A stretch of 64,000 nt of DNA from Opitutaceae bacterium (GTDB taxonomy: Bacteria > Verrucomicrobiota > Verrucomicrobiia > Opitutales > Opitutaceae). The position numbers and the translations under genes were made by a program. Positions 1 to 9,153 of this stretch are shown here, piece by piece (position 1 is the first letter of the stretch; every line of letters starts with the position of its first letter). The notes under the pieces are model-generated. The model was given only the letters and a program-made list of their open reading frames with translations. It was not told the origin of the DNA and did not search any database. The stretch covers positions 1-64,000 of the forward strand of contig JAGYIG010000011.1 in NCBI GenBank assembly GCA_018402455.1, read 5' to 3'.

Positions 1-2975
1 GATTGACCCCGAAGGGCCGCTCGACAAAGGGAGTGATGGCAGCAGCTGGATTCCCCCCACTGGATGGCCGCCAACGGCAGGGTGGGCGGTTGGGCCCGGC
101 CGAGGGCGTCCCGCAAATACGGGGTGGTGGCGGTCGCCGCCTTTCCTTTCAAGTTGGCGACCTGAGTCGGCGGTCCGGCTGCGATGATCTGCCCGCCGTG
201 GGCCCCCGCCTCGGGCCCGATCTCTATCAACCAGTCGGCGGATTTGAGGACATCGAGGTTGTGTTCGATGACGACCACACTGTGTCCATGTTCCACCAGT
301 TGCTGCAGGGTGGCGAGCAGACGCCGCACATCGTGGCGGTGCAGCCCGGTGGTGGGTTCATCCAACAGGAGCAGGGCGGGCAACGCATCCGCGGATCCGA
401 CCCCGCTCAGGTATTTGACGAGCTTGAGCCGTTGCGCCTCGCCGCCGGAAAGGGTGTTGAGCGGTTGGCCGAGGGTCAGGTAACCCAGGCCGACGTCGAC
501 GAGAGAGGACAGGCGGGCCTGAATGGCGGCGTGTTCCGCAAACAACGGGAGGGCGTCACTGATGCTGGTTTGCAGGAGATCGGCGATGGACAAGCCATTC
601 CAGCACACCCGCAACACCTCGGGCTTGAAGCGTCGGCCCGCACAGACCGGGCAGGGCACGAACACGTCGGAGAGGAACTGCATTTCGACCCGCTCATAGC
701 CCAGACCCTGGCAATGGTCGCACCGGCCATCTCCGGCGTTGAACGAGAAGCTTGAGGCGGTGAAACCAGCCGCCATCGCCGCGTCCTCCTTGGCGTAGAG
801 GGCGCGGATTCCGTCCCATGCCTCACAAAACAACGCGGGGTTGGACCGAGGCGTGCGCGAGAGAGGGCTTTGGTCGACCAACACGATGTCGCCAATGGCC
901 TCGGCACCAACGACCTCTCTGAGGCTCGCGGGATCCTCGGTCGGTTGATGGCGATGGGTCAGCAGCCCTTGGTAGATCCCGTGATCCAACAGGGTGGACT
1001 TGCCCGAACCCGACACCCCGCTCAGGCAGACCAATCGATGCAGCGGAAGCCGCAGGTCGATTCCGCGCAGGTTGTGCTGAGTGATGCCCTTCAGCTCGAG
1101 GTGCGGATCGGTGCGTTTGATGGCGCGGGTTTCGGCGGGGGCGTCGATGGTCGCTCGGCCGGAGAGGTAACGTCCGGTGATGCTGTGCGGCGATGCCAGC
1201 ATGGCAGCCAGATCGCCCTGGAAAACCACCTCACCGCCGGCGTGGCCGGGCTCGGGGCCGATTTCGACGAGGTGGTCGGCGGCGGCGATCATGGCCTCGT
1301 CGTGCTCGACCACGACCACGGTGTTTCCGGCAGCGGTCAGACGGCGGATGATGGCGATCAATCGGTCAATGTCCCGGGGATGCAGCCCCACGCTGGGTTC
1401 GTCCAACACGAACAACGTATCAACGAGGGAGGTACCGAGACAGGCCGTGAGATTTACCCGTTGGACCTCACCGCCGGAGAGGGATTTCGAAGGGCGGTCG
1501 AGGGTGAGGTAGCCCAGTCCCACCTGCTCAAGGTAGCCCAGCCGGGTCACCATCGCCGAGTAGGCGATTTCCGACTGATGGTCGCCCGACCGAGGAGGAT
1601 GTTGCCGCAGGAGGGCCAGCAGCGTTTCCACCGGCTTTTGATAAAGTTCCGGCAGGGTGTTTCCCTGCCATTGCCAGCAACGGGACTCGGGTTGCAGGCG
1701 GGTGCCCTGGCATTCCGGGCACATGTTGTAGGCGCGGAAGCGGGCGAGAAAGACCCGTACGTGCATCTTGTAAGTATTCTTTTCCAGCCAGCTGAAGAAT
1801 CCCTTCAGACCATACCAGGCTTGAGGCCATTCCTTGTCCGCCGAGCCGTAGCCCGGCTCGCCGTCGATCACGTAGGACCGCTGGGCGGCCGTGAGGTCGG
1901 CGAAGGGCACATGGGTGGGAATCTTATGCTTCCGCGCAAAAACGAGCAGGTCTTTTTTGGATTCGCCATAGACCTGTCCCTCCCAGCACTTGATGGCACC
2001 TTCGTCGATCGACTTGGTGTGGTCAGGGATGGCGAGTCGGTAGTCGATTTCGATGACGCGACCGAAGCCGCGGCAGTGCGGACAGGCTCCGAGAGGCGAG
2101 TTGAAAGAGAAGAGCGCGGGGGAAGCCGCCCGGAAATTTCGACCGCTGGTCGGTGAATGCAGCCCACGAGAGTAGTGGCCCATGGGGGCGAAGGTTTGAG
2201 CCGGCGACGCGGTGCCAAAGAGGTGGATCTCGCCCTGACCAAAATGCAGCGCAGTTTCGGCCGCCTCCAGGAATCGGACCTTGCTTTGGCCGTCCAAAAC
2301 CACCCGATCTTGGGCGGCAAAAAGGTGATCTTGGTTTTGCAGCGGGGATTCACCCGCTTCGAGCGCGTCGACGCGGTGGGCCCGCAGCGTCTGACCCTCG
2401 GGCCCTGAGGGAACAAGCACGCGGACATAGGACTGGGTACGAAGATTTTTGAGCACCTCCGCCCAAGGGATGTTGTCCGGTCGGGCAATGCGAAACGTGA
2501 CCACCACGGTCTCACCGGGATGGGCCGCGTGAACTTTCGCCCAAATAGTGGCGGGGGTATCGTCTTCCACCGGTTGTCCGGTGGCAGGATCGAAGCATCG
2601 GGCGACCTGGCTGAACCAGACCTTCGCGTAATCGGTCAGCTCCGTCATCGTGCCGACGGTGGAGCGCGAGGTTTTGACCGTGTTGGTCTGCTGAATCGCG
2701 ATGGAGGGGCGGATGTTCTCGATGCGATCGACATCCGGTTTGTCGAGCAGGTCGAGGAACTGGCGGGTGTAGGCACTGAACGTCTCGACGTAGCGCCGTT
2801 GGCCCTCGGCGTGGAGCGTGTCGAACACGAGAGAACTCTTTCCCGCACCACTCAACCCGGTGACCACAATATAGCGGCCCAAGGGCAGATCGAGGTCGAA
2901 ACCCTTCAGGTTATTTTGGCGGACCCCCCGCAGGCGGATGGTTTCGGGAGGAGCGGAGCGATGAGGCGATACCAC
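1..2975 (-). CDS. uvrA: UvrA-like excinuclease ABC subunit A (3' end off the left edge)
   Basis: Reverse-strand translation gives RGVRQNNLKGFDLDLPLGRYIVVTGLSGAGKSSLVFDTLHAEGQRRYVETFSAYTRQF, two ABC signatures (SGGEVQR, SGGEAQR), CxxC zinc modules (CPHCRGFG, CPECQGTRL, CDHCQGLG). Not in the ORF list because no stop lies inside the window. GTG start at 2975 is a best guess. Confidence 0.9.
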   Translation of the reverse strand, partial: MVSPHRSAPPETIRLRGVRQNNLKGFDLDLPLGRYIVVTGLSGAGKSSLVFDTLHAEGQRRYVETFSAYTRQFLDLLDKPDVDRIENIRPSIAIQQTNTVKTSRSTVGTMTELTDYAKVWFSQVARCFDPATGQPVEDDTPATIWAKVHAAHPGETVVVTFRIARPDNIPWAEVLKNLRTQSYVRVLVPSGPEGQTLRAHRVDALEAGESPLQNQDHLFAAQDRVVLDGQSKVRFLEAAETALHFGQGEIHLFGTASPAQTFAPMGHYSRGLHSPTSGRNFRAASPALFSFNSPLGACPHCRGFGRVIEIDYRLAIPDHTKSIDEGAIKCWEGQVYGESKKDLLVFARKHKIPTHVPFADLTAAQRSYVIDGEPGYGSADKEWPQAWYGLKGFFSWLEKNTYKMHVRVFLARFRAYNMCPECQGTRLQPESRCWQWQGNTLPELYQKPVETLLALLRQHPPRSGDHQSEIAYSAMVTRLGYLEQVGLGYLTLDRPSKSLSGGEVQRVNLTACLGTSLVDTLFVLDEPSVGLHPRDIDRLIAIIRRLTAAGNTVVVVEHDEAMIAAADHLVEIGPEPGHAGGEVVFQGDLAAMLASPHSITGRYLSGRATIDAPAETRAIKRTDPHLELKGITQHNLRGIDLRLPLHRLVCLSGVSGSGKSTLLDHGIYQGLLTHRHQPTEDPASLREVVGAEAIGDIVLVDQSPLSRTPRSNPALFCEAWDGIRALYAKEDAAMAAGFTASSFSFNAGDGRCDHCQGLGYERVEMQFLSDVFVPCPVCAGRRFKPEVLRVCWNGLSIADLLQTSISDALPLFAEHAAIQARLSSLVDVGLGYLTLGQPLNTLSGGEAQRLKLVKYLSGVGSADALPALLLLDEPTTGLHRHDVRRLLATLQQLVEHGHSVVVIEHNLDVLKSADWLIEIGPEAGAHGGQIIAAGPPTQVANLKGKAATATTPYLRDALGRAQPPTLPLAAIQWGESSCCHHSLCRAALRGQ

Positions 2976-3005
2976 AGCCCCACGAAGTCCAAGGTTGGGC
3001 AAAGA

Positions 3006-3782
3006 TCAACCTCCGCTGGTGGGGCAAAGCGCCAACGTGGATCGGGCGGCCCGCATGGCAGCGGCTATCTCCACGGGCGGAGATTGATCGGTGACGATGG
3101 TGAGGTTGGCGGCAAACGCGCTGGCGAGCAAAGGGGCCTTGCGGCCGAATTTGGAATGATCGATCGCGAAAATACTGCGGTCAGCTGCCGCGATCATTTT
3201 GCGTTGAACCTCACCGATCAGTTCGTTGTGCGCCCAAAGTCCTTTTTCCGTCACCCCGGAGGCTCCGAGAATGGCGATATCGGCGTGGCAGCGCTCGAGC
3301 ATGTTCTCACAGTGGGGCCCCACCAATACCCCGATGCGATTGTGAATCGTGCCACCGGCAACCACGGTTTCCATCGTCCCGACATCACTGAGCAGACCCG
3401 CCACCGGAAGGGAATTGGTGATCACCCGCAGTCTTTTGCCGATGAGGAGCCGCGCGACGGCATAGGCGGACGTGCCACCGTCAATCATCACGGTCATGCC
3501 GGGAGTGATCTGATCCGTGATGAAACGCGCCATGATGAATTTTTCCTCGGCGTGGGTCTGGTCACGGGAAATGAAGTCATAATCCCGTGCCATCTCGTCG
3601 GGATCCACCACGGAGGCCCCCCCGTGGTGCCGGCGGCAAACGCCCTGGGCCTCGAGCTCATCTAGCGAGCGCCGCGCCGTTGAGGTGGAGATGGAAAACT
3701 TGGCGGCCAAGGAGTGCAGCTCGGCGTAGCGGTTTTCCCGGAGGTGTTTTTCGATCAATTGCAGGCGTTGGCGATGCGTCAT
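3006..3782 (-). CDS. DeoR/GlpR-family transcriptional regulator
   Basis: N-terminal DeoR HTH (RQRLQLIEKHLRENRYAELHSLAAKFSISTSTARRSLDELEAQG), C-terminal DeoR sensor domain. Confidence 0.88.
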   Translation of the reverse strand: MTHRQRLQLIEKHLRENRYAELHSLAAKFSISTSTARRSLDELEAQGVCRRHHGGASVVDPDEMARDYDFISRDQTHAEEKFIMARFITDQITPGMTVMIDGGTSAYAVARLLIGKRLRVITNSLPVAGLLSDVGTMETVVAGGTIHNRIGVLVGPHCENMLERCHADIAILGASGVTEKGLWAHNELIGEVQRKMIAAADRSIFAIDHSKFGRKAPLLASAFAANLTIVTDQSPPVEIAAAMRAARSTLALCPTSGG

Positions 3783-4882
3783 GGGCGGAGATCGCCGGAG
3801 GCGAGCTTTTCGAACAAGCCGAGATGGGCTTTGATTTGGGCGGCGGCGGAAAAATGATCCTGGGCGTGTTGCCGGGCCCGGTCGCTCATGGTGCGGCGCA
3901 GGCGGGCGTCGCTGACCAGCCGGGTGACGGCCGCGGCGAAGGCGGTCAGGTCGTCCGAGGCGATCAGGAACCCCGAGGCGCCCTCGGCAAAGGTCTCGTC
4001 TACTCCCCGGGCGGCGGCCGCAATCGCGGGCAGGCCGTGGGCTTGGGCTTCGATCAGGAAATTTGAAAGCGATTCGCGGCGGGAAGCATGCACCGCGAGA
4101 TCGGCGGCTTGGTAGACCGCCCGGGGGTCGGCGTGCCAGCCGAGGAACGTGATGCGGCCCTCCAGACGCAATGATTTGGCCAAAGCCTGGCAGGCGGCCA
4201 GGGTGGACCCATCACCCGCGAGCCAGAGCCGCCACGGCAACTCCGGATCCAGGCGGGATACCATCTCAATGAGGGCCCGTTGGTTCTTTTCCGGTCGGAA
4301 CATCGCGACATCCAGCAGGATGACATCCGTCGGCGAAGCCCCATACTGCCGGCGGAGGTTCTCGCGGGCGGAGGCGTCGCATTTCGGATCGGGCGCGAAA
4401 ATGAGGCCATTGGGGATCACCGTGATGCGCGGGGCGGGCACCCCATGGGCCTCGATCAAGTGGGTGCGGGCCGCCCGACTGTTGGCGATGACGTGGCGGG
4501 TGGCGGCCAGTGAACGACGGAAAGGTAGAGGCAGGGATTTACCGGTTCGCATGGTGGAGATTACCGCTGTGGCAGGCAGGGCAAGTTGCAGGGCGCGGCC
4601 GTAGCTGTTGGCCATGCGGCCCATGCAAAGCACGATGTTGGGCCCGATGGAGCAGGCGTAGCGACGAAGACCGGGCGCCCACCAGTCGAGTCGGGCATCG
4701 CGTTTTTGCAGCGATTTGAGGGTCAGGTTCGGCGGTGTCGTTTCCGGTAGCAACGGTCCCCCGGGACGGAAAGTCACGAGATGGGTGTCGTTTCCCGCCG
4801 CGCCAAAGGCCCGGGCCAGCAGGACGGTCTGGCGCTCGGTGCCACCACTGCGGAGATAGTCCTGTACCAGGAGTATTTTCAT
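3779..4882 (-). CDS. glycosyltransferase family 4
   Basis: MKILLVQDYLRSGGTERQTVLLARAF; C-terminal GT-B motif ESLSNFLIEAQAHGLPAIAA; 4-bp overlap with the regulator gene. Confidence 0.88.
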   Translation of the reverse strand: MKILLVQDYLRSGGTERQTVLLARAFGAAGNDTHLVTFRPGGPLLPETTPPNLTLKSLQKRDARLDWWAPGLRRYACSIGPNIVLCMGRMANSYGRALQLALPATAVISTMRTGKSLPLPFRRSLAATRHVIANSRAARTHLIEAHGVPAPRITVIPNGLIFAPDPKCDASARENLRRQYGASPTDVILLDVAMFRPEKNQRALIEMVSRLDPELPWRLWLAGDGSTLAACQALAKSLRLEGRITFLGWHADPRAVYQAADLAVHASRRESLSNFLIEAQAHGLPAIAAAARGVDETFAEGASGFLIASDDLTAFAAAVTRLVSDARLRRTMSDRARQHAQDHFSAAAQIKAHLGLFEKLASGDLRP

Positions 4883-4922
4883 TGCGAGCGAAGGGGAGGG
4901 GGGCGGAAGGTCATGGTCGCAG

Positions 4923-5336
4923 ATGAGTCATCCGATGCTACAACTCTTGGTGCGCTGGAGCGGGTTGGCGCTGGGCGTGACTTTGGCCACCAAACTGGTG
5001 CCCGGGATTGGCTGTGATGACCCGACCACGCTGCTCATCGTGGTGGTCGTGCTGAGCGTGCTGAATGCGGTGTTAAAACCGCTGCTGGTGCTATTCACTT
5101 TGCCGTTCATTGTCTTCACGATGGGTCTGGGTATTGTGTTAATCAACGCGTTCTTGTTCCTGTTGGTCTCGAGCATGGTGGAGGGGTTTTATGTTACCTC
5201 GTTTGGGTGGGCCTTGGTCGGGGCGATTATCATCAGCGTCACCAATCTGGTGCTGAGCACGTTTTACGTCCGCCCCGTGGGCCCAACCCGCTTGGCGGTC
5301 CGGGGCCAGCCTCGAAGCGGCCGGGCGGTGACGTGA
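4923..5336 (+). CDS. phage holin family / small four-TM membrane protein
   Basis: Multiple TM segments and the NAVLKPLLVLFTLPF...GLGIVLINAFLFLLVSSMV pattern of the PF04020-type family. Confidence 0.75.
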   Translation: MSHPMLQLLVRWSGLALGVTLATKLVPGIGCDDPTTLLIVVVVLSVLNAVLKPLLVLFTLPFIVFTMGLGIVLINAFLFLLVSSMVEGFYVTSFGWALVGAIIISVTNLVLSTFYVRPVGPTRLAVRGQPRSGRAVT

Positions 5337-5419
5337 TTGACGTTTGAACTGCGGACTGGCGTTTCAATTTGACCGGTTCCGTCAGGCGGACGACTTTGGC
5401 GGCCAACCCAATTTTGCAC

Positions 5420-6817
5420 ATGGCTGAAAATCAGGAATACGATCTCATTGTCATCGGCGGCGGTCCCGCCGGTTATGCTGGCGCGATTCGCGCGGGCCAA
5501 CTGGGCAAAAAAGTGGCCTGCGTGGAGATGGAAAAGGCTGGCGGAACCTGCCTCAACTGGGGCTGCATCCCGACCAAGGCTCTGCTCAAAAGCGCGGAAT
5601 TGTATCTGAAGATGCAAAAAGCGGACGAGTTTGGGTTCGAAGTTGGCGAAATCAAATTTGATTTTGCCAAAGTGATGGAGCGCTCGCGGGGCGTGGCGGG
5701 TCAAATGGCCAAGGGGATCGAATTTCTGTTTAAAAAGAACAAAGTCGACCTCATCCGGGGCAAGGCGCAGATCAGCGGCCCCGGCTTGATCTCCATTAGT
5801 GAAGGCGACAGGGCTGGCGAGCTACTCAAGACCAAGAATATCCTCATCGCGACCGGGTGTAAGATGCGGCGGATTCCCGGCCTCGAGGTCGATGGCGTGC
5901 GGGTGATGACCTCCCGCGAGGCGTTGGCCGCCCAGCAGCTGCCCAAGTCCATCGTGATTGTGGGCGCTGGCGCCATCGGGGTTGAATTTGCCTACTTCTT
6001 TAATGCCTTTGGGGCGGACGTCACCCTCGTCGAAATGCTTCCCGGGGTATTGCCGGTTGAAGATGATGAGATCTCCAAGACTCTGGAACGGTCCTTCGTG
6101 AAGCAGGGGATCAAGGTGCACACCGGCACCAAATGTGAGAATTTTGAAGTGGGTAAGGACTCCGTGAAGCTTGACCTGGTCAAGGGGGACGAAACCGAAC
6201 GGATCGAGGCCGAGGTCGTGCTTTCCGCCATTGGCGTCGTGGCCAATATCGAAGGCGCCCTGGCGCCCAATGTGAACGTGGCGCTCGATCGAAACTACGT
6301 TAAGGTCGATGATAACTACGAAACCAATGTCAAAGGGGTCTACGCCGCGGGAGACATTATCGGGCCGCCCTGGCTGGCGCACATCGCGACCTTCGAGGCG
6401 GTGAATGCGGTCAACGGCATGTTTGGCCATGGCAAACCCCGCCGAATCAAAATTTTCCCGGGCTGCACCTATTGCCAACCACAGGTATCGAGCACGGGCC
6501 TGACCGAACAAGCCGCGAAGGAAAAGAAACTCGACTACACGGTCGGGAAGTTTCCGTTTACCGCGTCCGGCAAAGCCGTGGCCGGCGCCTCCTCGGAAGG
6601 GTTCGTCAAGGTTATATCCGATCGCAAGACGGGCGAAGTTTACGGCGCCCACATCATTGGTTCCGAAGCGACCGAGCTGATCGCGGAATACGGCTTGGCC
6701 ATGGAATTGGAGGCCACCGTGGAGGATATCCATAAAACCATCCACGCCCATCCCACGTTGAGCGAAGCGTTGATGGAGGCGGCCGCTGACTCGATGGGCG
6801 AAGCGATCCACATCTGA
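5420..6817 (+). CDS. lpdA: dihydrolipoyl dehydrogenase
   Basis: YDLIVIGGGPAGYAGAIRAGQLGKKVACVE, GGTCLNWGCIPTKALL redox motif, C-terminal HAHPTLSEALMEAA. ATG at 5420 chosen over the longer ORF start. Confidence 0.95.
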   Translation: MAENQEYDLIVIGGGPAGYAGAIRAGQLGKKVACVEMEKAGGTCLNWGCIPTKALLKSAELYLKMQKADEFGFEVGEIKFDFAKVMERSRGVAGQMAKGIEFLFKKNKVDLIRGKAQISGPGLISISEGDRAGELLKTKNILIATGCKMRRIPGLEVDGVRVMTSREALAAQQLPKSIVIVGAGAIGVEFAYFFNAFGADVTLVEMLPGVLPVEDDEISKTLERSFVKQGIKVHTGTKCENFEVGKDSVKLDLVKGDETERIEAEVVLSAIGVVANIEGALAPNVNVALDRNYVKVDDNYETNVKGVYAAGDIIGPPWLAHIATFEAVNAVNGMFGHGKPRRIKIFPGCTYCQPQVSSTGLTEQAAKEKKLDYTVGKFPFTASGKAVAGASSEGFVKVISDRKTGEVYGAHIIGSEATELIAEYGLAMELEATVEDIHKTIHAHPTLSEALMEAAADSMGEAIHI

Positions 6818-6848
6818 CGGCGCGGATCCGGTTACAATTGAGCGCACC

Positions 6849-8003
6849 ATGGCGGTCGAGGCTCGCCTTGACCGCCGAATGGGTTTTGCTGCGCCCATGA
6901 AATTCAGAGCTTCGCGTAATTTGCTGGGCAGTGGTTTGGTCTTGGGATTCGGCTTGGTCGTCAGCGGGGCGCCCTTGTCTTATCCGGAGGACGACGTCGC
7001 GACCCCCATGACCCTCATCGCCTTCGGCTCCTGTGCCAAGGAGCGGGAACCCCAGCCGGTGTGGGAATCCATCCAGGCGGACCAACCGGATTTGTTTCTG
7101 TTCATTGGAGACAACAACTACGCAGACATTTGGTATGAAGACGGAAACCGGATCATGGCTCCCGTCACCTCCCGAGAACGCTTCGAGGAAGCTTACCGCA
7201 TGATGGGCGATCAACCCGGTTTCGCCGCCTTGCGCGCGGAGGTGCCGGTCATGGCCACGTGGGACGATCATGATTACGGGGCCAACGACGCCGGGCGGGA
7301 GTATCCGCTGAAATCCATTGCCCAAACGATGTTCCTGGAAGCGTTTCACTTCGATCAGGCCGATCCGCTTTGGCAGCAAACTGGGATTTATCATGCGCGG
7401 TCGTTTGGACCCGAGGGCCGACGCGTGCAGATCATCATGCTGGACACCCGCTCTTTCCGGGATCCCCTGGAGCGCGTGGCAGCCAGCAAGGGGGGGCCCT
7501 ACGGCCCCACTCAAGACGAAAGCCGGACGGTGCTGGGAGAGGACCAGTGGCGGTGGTTGGAAGCCCAATTACGACACCCGGCCGACGTGCGCATCATCGT
7601 GAGCAGCATCCAAGTGGTGGCCTATGAACACGGTTGGGAGACGTGGGGCAATTTCCCGCATGAACGCCAGCGACTCTATAGCTTGGTGGAGTCAACGGGC
7701 GCCCAAGGGGTGCTGTTTCTCTCCGGGGATCGACATCTCGCGGAGATTTCCCGTGATGCCGGTCAAACCGGGAGCGCGGTGCCGTATGCCATGTGGGATT
7801 TTACCTCCAGTGGGATGACGGATGAAATCAAAACGATCTCCGAACCAAATCAATATCGCGTTGGCCCGGTGTATCGAGGAACCAACTATGGTTTGGTTCG
7901 ATTGGACTGGGCGGCCCAACCGGTGAGCCTAATCCTCGAAAGCCGTGACGAAGGCGGTAATTTGCTCCACCACCAGAAAGTGGAGCTGACATCCCTGCGC
8001 TAG
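6849..8003 (+). CDS. PhoD-like alkaline phosphatase D family protein
   Basis: IAFGSCAKEREPQPVWESI, FIGDNNYAD, ATWDDHDYGANDAG, LSGDRHLAEIS. Confidence 0.85.
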   Translation: MAVEARLDRRMGFAAPMKFRASRNLLGSGLVLGFGLVVSGAPLSYPEDDVATPMTLIAFGSCAKEREPQPVWESIQADQPDLFLFIGDNNYADIWYEDGNRIMAPVTSRERFEEAYRMMGDQPGFAALRAEVPVMATWDDHDYGANDAGREYPLKSIAQTMFLEAFHFDQADPLWQQTGIYHARSFGPEGRRVQIIMLDTRSFRDPLERVAASKGGPYGPTQDESRTVLGEDQWRWLEAQLRHPADVRIIVSSIQVVAYEHGWETWGNFPHERQRLYSLVESTGAQGVLFLSGDRHLAEISRDAGQTGSAVPYAMWDFTSSGMTDEIKTISEPNQYRVGPVYRGTNYGLVRLDWAAQPVSLILESRDEGGNLLHHQKVELTSLR

Positions 8004-8902
8004 CGCTGGTGGAGATGGCGGTCCAGCGCCGCATAAAATTCAGCGCGTATACCCGGTCCATCAATGGATCGAAACACTTGCACCGGCGCGCCGCCGTTCT
8101 CGGGCGGACGCGCCACGGTGACCACCTCCCCCCACGCCGGGTCGATCAGACAGGCGATGATCGCGAGGTCCCAAATGGTGCGGCTGAGTCGGGAGCCGTC
8201 CGAATGGTCCAGCCAGATTTTATGCAGGTAGGTGCTGACCGGGTGTCGACCGGCCAGCCGGTCCGTCATTTCGGCCAGTTCGAACCTCATCGCGGCGGCG
8301 ACGTTGACCGGCATGATATGCAGTTCCAAGTCGGGTTGATTGAGCACCACCTCGATGGCCTGAATGTCCATCACGCAGTTGAAATCGCGTTTGGTCCAAA
8401 TCTGTCGCTCGAAATCATAGTGAGTGCCGAGGAGGTAGACCTTTAGTTTCGACGCGATGGTGGGATCGATCAGCAGGGCCGAGGCGAGGTTGGTTTGGGC
8501 GCCCAGAACCGCAACCGTGAGTTTTTCGTCCTGCGGGGTGGCGTGGGCCTGGGCAATGATGTGGTAGGCGGCCGCGGAGTGCTGGGCGACGTCAGCGCCC
8601 CAATCGAGCAACCGCCGGTAGGCCCCCAACGGGTGAGGAATATCGTTCCGGTCCAGGTAGGCCAGCAGCGCCTCGTTCATGCGTTGGCTGTCCATCAACG
8701 TTTCGGGGGTGGCATAGTGGCTGATTTGCCACTGCGTGGAATTGAGCCCGACGATCTCCAGCGAAGGTGCAATAACGGCCCGCACGATGGCGAAGGCATC
8801 GTCGACTTCGTTGGCGGTGTCCGCATCGATGAGCAACCGGGTGGGCGCGGCGGTGGCCACGATGGCGGTCACGATAAACCAAAGGGGGTGCTTCCAGTTC
8901 AT
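8000..8902 (-). CDS. nucleoside hydrolase (IunH/RihA-like), exported
   Basis: LLIDADTANEVDDAFAIVRAV (DxDxxxDD motif), signal-peptide-like N-terminus. Confidence 0.85.
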   Translation of the reverse strand: MNWKHPLWFIVTAIVATAAPTRLLIDADTANEVDDAFAIVRAVIAPSLEIVGLNSTQWQISHYATPETLMDSQRMNEALLAYLDRNDIPHPLGAYRRLLDWGADVAQHSAAAYHIIAQAHATPQDEKLTVAVLGAQTNLASALLIDPTIASKLKVYLLGTHYDFERQIWTKRDFNCVMDIQAIEVVLNQPDLELHIMPVNVAAAMRFELAEMTDRLAGRHPVSTYLHKIWLDHSDGSRLSRTIWDLAIIACLIDPAWGEVVTVARPPENGGAPVQVFRSIDGPGIRAEFYAALDRHLHQR

Positions 8903-9047
8903 CCTGCCAGTTCATCTCAGCTTGGTGCGAAGTCGAGCGCGGGAGCAAGTAACGGCGGGTGGTTCGCCGTTACTCGGGATTCTGGAGTAAAAACCTCTCG
9001 ACAGTGGGCGGAGTTCCCGGGCAACTTCCTGTCGAATTGCTGCGAAG

Positions 9048-9122
9048 GCTCCTGTAGCACAATGGATAGTGCACCGGTCTCCGAAGCCGGTGATGTGAGT
9101 TCGATTCTCGCCGGGAGCACCA
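9048..9122 (+). tRNA. tRNA-Arg (anticodon CCG), CCA encoded
   Basis: GCTCCTG...CGGGAGC acceptor stem, anticodon loop CTCCGAA, T-loop GTTCGATTC, terminal ACCA. Confidence 0.93.
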
Positions 9123-9153
9123 GCGTCCGTCCTCCGCCTTGGCGGGAGCGCCG

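Noticed and set aside
870-2156. 428-aa and other plus-strand ORFs across 3-3665
   Set aside because: Antisense to uvrA-like and the DeoR-family gene; no family signal.
5822-6898. 358-aa minus-strand ORF
   Set aside because: Antisense to lpdA.
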